DNA from: Diabrotica undecimpunctata
Lineage: Eukaryota > Arthropoda > Insecta > Coleoptera > Chrysomelidae
Length of the DNA: 64,000 nt
Assembly: GCF_040954645.1 (NCBI RefSeq)
Contig: NC_092804.1
Coordinates: 92,450,862-92,514,861 of the forward strand
Direction: 5' to 3'
The notes beneath the pieces are model-generated. The model worked only from the letters and a program-made list of their open reading frames with translations, was not told where the DNA came from and searched no databases. The translations under genes and the position numbers were made by a program. This document shows, in pieces, positions 56,456 through 64,000 of this stretch. Numbering within the stretch: position 1 is the first letter of the stretch; the number at the start of each line of letters is the position of its first letter.

Positions 56456-57250
56456 GAAATCATTTCGAATGCTACAAGGTTCCTTCCACAAGGAGTAGAT
56501 ATAAGAAGACAGCCAATAATAGATACGGTCGTACAAAATGAAGAAGGAGACATCGTCATTATTGGCTATTTCCTAATAATTGACAACACTAGATACAACC
56601 TACTGAGGTGGTTGTAATGGGAATCATTAATATGAATATTCAGCCAAACTGTATCTTAAATGAATTAGATGATAGAACTACCAATGCCACCTGCAATATA
56701 ATAGAATACACGATAAACGAAGCCAGTTGGTTGAAAATGAGCACACCGAACATCTGGCTAGTCATTCCACCAGACGCTATAAATTTAGCTATAATGTGCG
56801 ACGGTTCTCTACGGTGTGACTCCCGTCAGTCCTATTGAAGAGCTTATGCAGAGGCCAATCATAAAACAGAACAACATTCCAAGACATAATATAGATATTC
56901 CGGGAGATGAGTTGCCAAATATTGTACTTGAGGCAGAGCAGTTTGACTAAGATATATCCGAACACACGTGGAAAACCATTGCTAATCAACAGTGGATTCC
57001 TCATTTAACCACGGGACTAGTCACTATATTCATTGTTATGTTGATTGTCATTATGTGGAAGGTAGTCAGATACATTCCAAACTCCAAGAGAGGCAGAAAA
57101 CAAAGACATCAACGTTCTTGCATCCAACGTCATCCAGCGCCTCGAAGACATACGGTATCACAACCAAATTTAAGTAGAACCTTAGAGAAAGTCCCTCCTA
57201 GATCAGTTTCACTTAATGAGCTTAGATTTGAATTAGATAAACTGCGTTAG
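56456..57250 (+). pseudogene. BEL-associated env-like tail with transmembrane segment
   Basis: Behind the RT piece come frames with INEASWLKMSTPNIWLVIPP, then PVSPIEELMQRPIIKQNNIP, then WIPHLTTGLVTIFIVMLIVI, a hydrophobic stretch typical of a membrane anchor (57010-57060), and a basic cytoplasmic-like tail (NSKRGRKQRHQRS; PPRSVSLNELRFELDKLR) ending at 57250. RNase H and integrase are missing between 56455 and here. Some BEL/Pao and errantivirus elements encode envelope-like proteins. I base the call on topology and order, not on a definite family motif. At least three frame changes. Confidence 0.5.
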
Positions 57251-57333
57251 ACTTTCACGGCCATCTTCTAACTTGTTAAACTGTTAAACTGTTTGTTCTG
57301 GCTGTTAGGCCGTTGTCTTCTGAGATTAGTTCT

Positions 57334-57372
57334 CGACGTTTCGCCAACACTAGGGGTTGGCATCTTCTGGAG
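57334..57372 (-). ncRNA. Hammerhead-like motif of Penelope type
   Basis: On the minus strand: CCAGAAGATGCCAAC, CCCTA, GTGTTGGCGAAACGTCG. GCCAAC pairs with GTTGGC as a 6-bp stem II, followed by GAAACGTC. The 5' core reads AGAAGA instead of CUGANGA, so this is a degenerate relative. Confidence 0.45.
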
Positions 57373-57375
57373 ATG

Positions 57376-58075
57376 TTACTGCTTCGCTTGTAACTTGAAA
57401 CTGACGTGTCGGATAGTTTCTGCAACATCAAAAATTCTTTCCCGTAATTCAGCTTCTGTTTCGATTTCATCTCGGATATCATACACTAACGATTTCAGAT
57501 GTCCCCAAAAATAAAAATACTGTACATTGCATTCGAGACTTTCTGGTGGCCACAGAATGGGTCCATTCCTACCAATCCAACGACGGGGATAAGTGGTATC
57601 AAGATTTATCAATATAAGTGGTATCAAGTGGTAACAGCACGGGTAAAATGTGCTAGGCCTCCGTCGTAAAGAAACCACATTTCACGGCGTGTTTGCGAAG
57701 GCACGTCTTCAAGAAGTATCGGCAAAACATCTTGTAAGGAATCATAGTAGGCCTCTCCATTTATTGTTCTGGGTAATTTATATGGTCCTATCAAACGATT
57801 GTTAATTATTCCAGCCCTTAAATTTATGCTAAATTTTCATTGAAAATTTGTCCTAAGTATTAAATAATGGTTCTCGTCACCCCATATGTGACAATTATGA
57901 AAATTATACACACCGCTTCTCGTGAAACATGCTTCATCCGCACATAACACTTTAGATGGATTCAGGTGTTCTGACGAGTGTATCTTGAAACCACCTACAA
58001 AATGTTAATTTTAGAGGAATATCACCTTGTTGTAAATCTTGTACTCTTTGATAGAGGTATTTTGTTTGTCGGAAT
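57376..58075 (-). pseudogene. Mariner/Tc-like transposase fragment (WIGR family) 2
   Basis: Leftwards from 58075: LQQGDIPLKLTFCRWFQD, a segment with SGVYNFHNCHIWGDEN (catalytic Asp context), RAGIINNRLIGPYKLPRTIN, then RRWIGRNGPILWPPESLECN and FYFWGHLKSLVYDIRDEIET up to 57376. It belongs to the same broad family as 28030-28778 but is clearly a different lineage (GRNGPILWPP versus GRQVFRELPA). Multiple stops and frame changes. Confidence 0.75.
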
Positions 58076-58202
58076 TCGCTAATTATTATTTGTGATTCCA
58101 CTTGTGTCTTTGATTACTTAATATTTATTGGTTACTTATAATAAAACAATTGGGTCTGATCTTAAATTTATTTTATTGTGACAAATCAATTAAATTTAAG
58201 TA

Positions 58203-58590
58203 ATGTTGCCAAAATATTTAATAAATTAACCTTTAAAATTGTCTGATAGATTAAAAAAAATAATTTAAAGCAAACTACAGACTTTGCAAGATTACAGGAA
58301 CCTTACGAATATGGTCTTAATGTTGCGAATGACGAGTCTTTAAAACCTCTATTTCTTGCTAGAGTAAATACTATTGATGGCACTTTACTAATTTTGCCAA
58401 AATATTTAATAAATTAACCTTTTAAAATGTCTGATAAATTAACAAAATAATTTTAAACCGAACTAAACCCTTTGAAAGATTACAGGAAACTTACGAATGT
58501 GGTCTTAATTTTGCTAATGACGAGTCTTTAAAACCTCTATTTCTTGCTAGAGTAAATGCTATTGATGATGGCACTTACAATTAATTTCAA
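58203..58590 (+). repeat. Tandem duplication of ~195 bp in BEL/Pao gag leader
   Basis: Copy 1 (58203-58392) and copy 2 (58395-58590) share GCCAAAATATTTAATAAATT, GACGAGTCTTTAAAACCTCT and TTTCTTGCTAGAGTAAAT. The second copy encodes the start of gag in frame (ANDESLKPLFLARVNAID). Confidence 0.85.
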
Positions 58591-59905
58591 AGTAATCATA
58601 ACACTATCACTTCGTTAATCAATGATAATGAATTTTGTTCCTACGATGAGATGAGATTAAATGCCGATAAGCTAATGATCATGGAGTTTTATCATTAAAA
58701 ACATGTTTTTTATTTAATATCTCATCTTCTCAGCCGGCCAATATGTCTACTGTACATAATCTTAATTCTTCAAATCGTAGAAGCATCGTAAATCTTCCAA
58801 GACTTTCATTACCTTACTTTGACGGAAACTACAGGGACTGGCCTACGTTTTATGATCTGTTTAACAGTCTAATCCATAATAATACTAACATATCTAACGT
58901 GGAAAAATTTCAGTACCTTCTTATTTCTTTGGGCAAACAACCACTAGCTTTAATCAAAGGTATTCCTCTTACTGAGTGCAATTATCATGTGGCCTATGAA
59001 AAATTGGAACAGTTCTTGTATTACCAATACCCTTGCAAATAGCTACATCAGCTCTGACTGTATTACAAGCACGTTATCACTTTCTCAGTCAACTACTTTA
59101 TTGTCAACCTGTAAAGCTGAAATAAAGGATATTCGAGGTAAATTTACCACAATAAGCAAATCCTTCTTGATACAGGTTCTTTGTGTATTATACAAACGAA
59201 TTTTGTCTCTGAATCTTGTGTTCAATGTCTTGGCCTTTCAAAAAGAAATTTTTCGATTCCTGTTGAAGGTCTCCATGGAATATCAATGGCTGCAAACAGT
59301 GGGTATAGTGCAGTGCACAATGAAATCGTGTGGACAGGTCGATCCAACATTTTTATTTGAAGCCATTGTTCTTCCTAAATATGTTAAATTCAGCCAAAAT
59401 TCCAAATTAATCCTTTTGAGTTGATATCTTCAAACCTTAAAATTGGCGGATCCTAAGTTTCACATTCCTGGTCCTATACATGGTAATTGGTTCAGAACTC
59501 ACTTAGTTTATTTTAAAATCAGGTAGAATTTTTGGAAATCCAAATCAACCAGTGGCATTAGGAACTGTTTTTGAACACATTCTTCAAGGTAAAGTAAATT
59601 GCCTGCCTAACACTTCTTCTATAAATATTCTTTTTAATTGCCATATGTCTCTGGAAACCAACATCGACATGCAATTAAGAAAATTTTGGGAACTTGAGGA
59701 GATTTACAAATCATTACCTTTATCCCCTGAAGATAAAAAATGAGAGGAAATATGTAAGTCTTATACTGTCAGAGATTCTACAGGTCGATTTTTTGTTCCG
59801 TTACCTTTTAGTCAACAGAAACCTAAATTTCTTAATACTTATTCTCAAGCCTATCGACGTTTTTCGATGCTTGAAAATTGTTTTAGAAAAATCCTGATTT
59901 GCGCA
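58420..59905 (+). pseudogene. gag-pol: BEL/Pao gag-protease-RT start
   Basis: Gag: ANDESLKPLFLARVNAID, YDEMRLNADKLMI, then from 58743 NLPRLSLPYFDGNYRDWPTF, LISLGKQPLALIKGIPLTEC to 59042. Past a frame change comes SQSTTLLSTCKAEIKDIRGK (before the protease), a decayed protease region (59160-59460), then RIFGNPNQPVALGTVFEHIL, MQLRKFWELEEIYKSLPLSP (start of RT) and in another frame STGRFFVPLPFSQQKPKFL. The element then breaks off at about 59905. Motif order matches BEL/Pao. Whether it belongs to the same insertion as 55786-57250 is unknown; the order is not contiguous. Confidence 0.8.
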
Positions 59906-60564
59906 CAAAATATTGTGATTTTATGTAAGATAATAACATTGTTTAAATAGGACTAGTTAGCCAACGCAATGTATAAATTTGTTTGATTCTAATTGAGACA
60001 GTCACTAGATGTCACCACTCTTTCTGTCTCAATAGATTTTAATATACCATTGTTTGTTTGATATACATTATACTAGATGGTGCTATGTGAAAAAGTTAAG
60101 GACTAAACTAAACGTCCATTTTTGATCCACTGAATTAAATTCACCAGCGTTGCAATACTTCACTGACATAGTAGCAACAGGTTTACTTACAAATGTTACA
60201 AAAAACAGACCTTGAATCACTTAAGATATTCATTTAAAATAGAGTTATTACTATCAACTAGTAAATATCGTGTCAACTAAAATTGTACATAAACGTACTG
60301 TGGCTTCTAAATCTTCCTATATCTAAATAAGTTTAAAGAATTTAAATATTTTATTTTATTTGGAAGTGTATTACAAAAATTTGGTCCGAGGTAAGTAAAA
60401 CATTTTAATTATATGTGTTTAAAACATAAAAAAACATTGTATGAGAAAACAAATTAGGTATTTAGAAATAAATTTTACCGGATACTACATTCGATAATAT
60501 TTGAAAAAAGTGATTTTAAATTAAAATAATGTTACTTCCATAATAAATAAATGGTTTTTTACAG
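59906..60564. other. Unassigned AT-rich stretch
   Basis: A short inverted phrase (TTGAGACAGTCACTAG and AGATTTTAATATA-type repeats near 59990-60060) is present, with GAGACAG/CTGTCTC pairing as a small hairpin (59994 and 60031). No gene recognised. Confidence 0.3.
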
Positions 60565-60687
60565 ATGGCCGGAAATATTTGTTGTTATTACAAATGTGGT
60601 TTATCACCATACAATATTCATGGATTAAGAATGTTCAGATTTCCGACAAAAATCCTTCGGCTTGTCAAAGATGGATATTACACTCTG
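60565..60687 (+). pseudogene. THAP-like zinc finger exon, frameshifted
   Basis: The ATG at 60565 follows a splice-acceptor-like TTTTTTACAG directly, and a donor-like GTAAGT starts at 60688. The frame reads MAGNICCYYKCGLSPYNIHG and LRMFRFPTK, then shifts by one base in an A-run (about 60641), after which another frame gives NPSACQRWILHSG. The pattern C-x3-C, GLRMFRFP and RW resembles the THAP DNA-binding domain of P-element-type transposases and host THAP proteins. The later Cys and His ligands would lie on a second exon that I could not find. Either a remnant of a P-like element or a broken host gene. Confidence 0.5.
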
Positions 60688-60699
60688 GTAAGTAAATAG

Positions 60700-63640
60700 A
60701 AACTTTTTTTATATTCTTTTATTTTACACCGTTTCCGTTACGTAATTAACTTGAAAAAATGTTTAATTTTTTTTTCATTCATCATTTTTTATTATCGCCA
60801 GGGTGCACGCGTCATATTCGAGATGCATTAATTTGAATTTTACGTTTTCGTTGGTATTATAATTATGATATAATAAACTTCGGAAAAACAAATTAGTGAA
60901 TAAATATCAAGTTAATAAACATAAACAAAGTATTAGATATTTAAATATGTATTTCTTTAGCTATTTTTAGTTATTGTATTGAAAAGTAGAAATAAGTTCA
61001 TCTTTATCGGAGAACTAATTTATACAAAGGTCCATCTGGGAAAAAATTATTGGTTTCACGTAAAAATTTTATACAGATATTTGAAGGTTCTAAAAGATAT
61101 ATGAGGGTTAGTTAATAATAAATCTGTGAAGACATACAGGTGATTTTGGCTATAAATGTTTTTTATCCAGTTAGAGAAAAATAGTTAAAATAAAAATTGT
61201 AGATTCAAAAAGTTCTTCCATTTGTGAGTTTCTAAATTAAAATATATAAAGAATTCACCAAAATAGTTGCAAAAAACCCTTGATTTTGCAGAAATTTATA
61301 AATTTTAATAACTTTGTTTTTGCATAATGGTATGTAATGTAACTAATAAAAATAGTAAGGATTTGTTTATCGTAGAAAGCGATTATGTAAACAACTTTTT
61401 GTTGACCTATCCCAGTTTAAAAAAAAATTATGTTTTACGTGCCACAGAAGCCAAGATATTGCAAATTCTGCAATCGCGCTTCATTTTGAAAAAGTTCAAA
61501 TCTAAAAAAAAAACCGAGCTCAAATGGTTCTCCATTCTACTTTTCCGAAGCGGAATTTTTTTACGAATACCATCATTTTAACCGGTTATAAATTTTTACT
61601 TCTTTACCGCATATACCATTATGTAAGTTGGAACGCACAATTCAGATCTTCATTTAGGGTCCCTTCAATTTTCAGCTCTTACTGTTAATAGACAATGGAA
61701 GTATGATTTTAAGAATAAAATTCTTTGGTTTTAAATATAAAATGCTCTCTTGCCTAGTAATGGTCATAGAAGATTCTGTTTTTTTTTAGAAAGTGTGTTT
61801 TTCACCAGTTTTTCATAAGCCTCTAAATAAGTTTGTGGCATAAACGATATCAACGTTATTATAAATGTTTATAAACAGATTAAATAACCTATAAACTATT
61901 TGCTCTGATTGATATTTAGCGCACTTTAATAACTTATTAATTTCCATAATTTCAAGGAGCTATGTTACATGTCCTTGCCCAAAAAAGAGTTATTATAATT
62001 TATAAATAACTGCAAAAATAAGGGTTTTTTTGCAACTATTTCGGTTAATAGTTTCATGTATTTTAATTTGGATACTCTCAAAAATTACATAACTTTTTAT
62101 GATCTACAACTCTAAAAAAGCTGAAAAAATCTTAAACAGGTATTTAAAGTCTCTAAAAGGTATATGAGGGGTAGCTGATGACAATTATGTGAAGACTTCA
62201 GCTAATTTTGCTTTGCTTTTTTATTAAACAATCGTAAAAAGTGAAAAAAGTTTATGCGCATAAAACGTTTCTTATTCATGTTAGAGATATATGGTTAAAA
62301 TAAAAGTTATAGATCATAAAATGTTCTCTAATATTGATATTTTTATAATTAAAATACATAAAGAATTGACCGAGATAATTTAAAAACCCTTATTTTTAAA
62401 GTAAAATTTATAAATGTTAATATAAATATAAATAACTTTCTTTTCTGCATAACGATATGTAATAACTATTTAAAATTATGGCAGTTAATGAGTTTTTAAA
62501 GTGTGCTAAATATCATACAGAACGACCATACAGTTTATGAGTTATTCAATTTGTTTATCCAGGAGACCGATTATTTAAACAACTGTACTTGTCCAAACAG
62601 TCACTCTAGGGTTATTTTGTAAATAGATATCGATTTTTATGGCTTCGTTTTAAATTATTAAAAAAAAACATCAAGATTATATTAAATTTGTTTTTAAAAA
62701 TCAGTTTGAAGAATAACAAATTTTTAGCATATAAAAATTTCTAATAACTTTGACTTTTTTATGTCATACACTTGTATGTAGGCCCAATATAAAGCTAATA
62801 AAAAAAAACATTTAACAAAAAACCAAAACCTTCTATGGCCCAGAGGAAATCAAATAGCATTTTTTTTTCTTATTTAAGAAATTGCCAATATTTTCATTGT
62901 TTATTAACATTAAGAGCTGAAAATTGAACACATTGTAAAATAATATCTAAATTTTATAATTCGATTTATAAATGGAATACACAGTGAAGAAGTAAATTAG
63001 TTTTGAAACATTAAAATAATGGTACTCGTAAAATATCGCCACAGAAAAATGCAAGGGAGATCTGTCCGCTGCAATTTCTCAGCTTGTTTCTTGTTATTGG
63101 TTATGGAAATTTCTGTTTTTTTTTTAAAAGTGCTTTTACACCAGCTTTTCATTGAGCCTACGTACAGCCGTATGACATGAAAAATATCAAAAGTAGTATA
63201 AATGTTTAGAAGCTAAAAAGCACTTTTTCAAACTGTTTTTTTTTTAATAAAATGTCGAAGTTTATAAATAAAGCTTCAAATAATCGATTCAAAAAACGTC
63301 AAATAACTGTCAAAGGTTAAACACCCTTTTTAAAGTTCCTCACGGATTTTAAAGATTTAAACAGTGTTAAACAGATAAAGTAATTCATCGACGAGTTAAC
63401 AATACGAAGCGAAGTTCTTTAATCACAATGTGATAAGAAAACGAGTATCAAATTTGGTTTTATATTTCAATAGTCGAATTTAATTGCGGCTATATTGGTG
63501 TAATTAAAGAAAACCAGTGAAAATCCCAAGAAATAGGTGAGATCCTTTTTTTCTTTCTTTCCAGTTTGGAAGAGGGTCCATTAGGTACTCACATTTAGGT
63601 ATTGTGTTACGGTCTGGGTAACCAGGACTACACATCATGA
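60700..63640. repeat. AT-rich region with dispersed paralogous segments
   Basis: Segments at about 61070-61350 and 62150-62480 are direct relatives (AGATATATGAGGG versus AGGTATATGAGGG; ACATAAAGAATTGACC versus ATATAAAGAATTCACC; TTTTGCATAATGGTATGTAA versus TTCTGCATAACGATATGTAA). Segments at 61740-61870 and 63075-63215 are also related (TTTTTCACCAGTTTTTCATA versus TTTTACACCAGCTTTTCATT). TTCAATTTTCAGCTCTTA (61668) recurs inverted near 62910. Frames are short (up to 84 codons at 61327-61581, unknown). No gene recognised. Confidence 0.5.
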
Positions 63641-63654
63641 ACAGCAATTAAATA

Positions 63655-63996
63655 TTTACATTTACACAAAACAACTTCAATTCCAACCCAAAATCATATG
63701 TCGTTGACGCAGTCTCTAGACCTCCTTCCCGTTCGTTTTCTAAAAGGGAACAAGTTATTGTCATGCACTCCATTTTGAATACTGTTTTATTTAAATATAT
63801 TAAAGAAATTGGTGAAATAGTTTATCCAAAAAATATTACTTTTACATCTCGCATTTCGAATAATCGAATCTGCATTTTCCTCACTTTGAAGCATGTTCAT
63901 AATTTCTTTAAATTATTCCCTTTAATAAACTATTTTCACGCCGCCCATGCCTGCATACCTTCGTTTTGTTACGCCTTTTTTTTAACAAAGAAATAA
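63655..63996 (+). pseudogene. Non-LTR retrotransposon ORF1-like start, cut by window end
   Basis: The plus strand reads NFNSNPKSYVVDAVSRPPSR and SKREQVIVMHSILN, then IKEIGEIVYPKNITFTSRIS and NNRICIFLTLKHVHNFFK. ...IVDPKNI.F.SRISNNR.CIFL is a pattern I associate with ORF1 (RNA-binding, Gag-like) of insect non-LTR elements. The match weakens after about 63910, probably a frame change. Downstream parts lie beyond the window. Moderate confidence because only the N-terminal portion is seen. Confidence 0.5.
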
Positions 63997-64000
63997 CTTC

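Noticed and set aside
55786..59905. Considered one BEL/Pao element from 55786 to 59905
   Set aside because: RT and env-like parts precede gag-protease on the same strand and a transposase lies between, so this is two pieces, not one collinear element.

Overview
This is an intergenic, transposon-saturated stretch of an insect nuclear genome, most likely a beetle. The DNA is very AT-rich, there are many long (TA)n arrays, and almost every protein signal belongs to a eukaryotic mobile element. The element mix (Ty3/Gypsy, BEL/Pao, RTE-like, R1-like and jockey-like non-LTR elements, Penelope-like, Tigger/pogo, Tc1/mariner-like, hAT) is typical of arthropods. The beetle assignment is inference. I see no convincing host gene, rRNA, tRNA or CRISPR array. 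The only candidate spliced exon is a short THAP-like one near 60.6 kb.

Layout. 1-7570: a decayed Ty3/Gypsy element whose 3' LTR is interrupted by a 2.8-kb foldback-type element (4577-7392), which itself holds an RTE fragment. 7571-16900: mostly unreadable sequence, with a ~99% identical 809-bp palindrome carrying hammerhead-like cores between two (TA)n arrays (9705-10513), an RT tail and an endonuclease fragment. 16905-21400: two Penelope-like 3' ends in head-to-head orientation, split by a Tigger/pogo element (about 18.65-21.29 kb). 21893-24503: a second, well-preserved Tigger element with clear TIRs and TA target duplication; its 639-codon transposase has one in-frame stop and ends in a PHD finger. 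24850-28780: RT, R1, Tc1 and mariner-like remnants. 28.8-52.3 kb: a family of large paralogous blocks (called M1-M5 here) recurring in the same cyclic order, interrupted by RTE, hAT and other elements. 52.35-59.9 kb: a minus-strand Gypsy/errantivirus-like element fused to an env-like segment, a BEL/Pao RT joined to an env-like tail, a mariner-like transposase and a BEL/Pao gag-protease. 59.9-64 kb: AT-rich low-copy repeats, the THAP-like exon and the start of a non-LTR ORF1-like sequence.

Nothing here forms an operon or pathway. The logic is nested insertion: elements sit in other elements, and two insertions can be defined to the base because a paralogous block preserves the empty site (48417-48980 and 50061-50283). 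The most unusual structure is the set of palindromic, hammerhead-like, Penelope-related modules, several of them abutting (TA)n arrays. All coordinates for repeat blocks were read by eye and are approximate to tens of bases unless a target duplication is stated.
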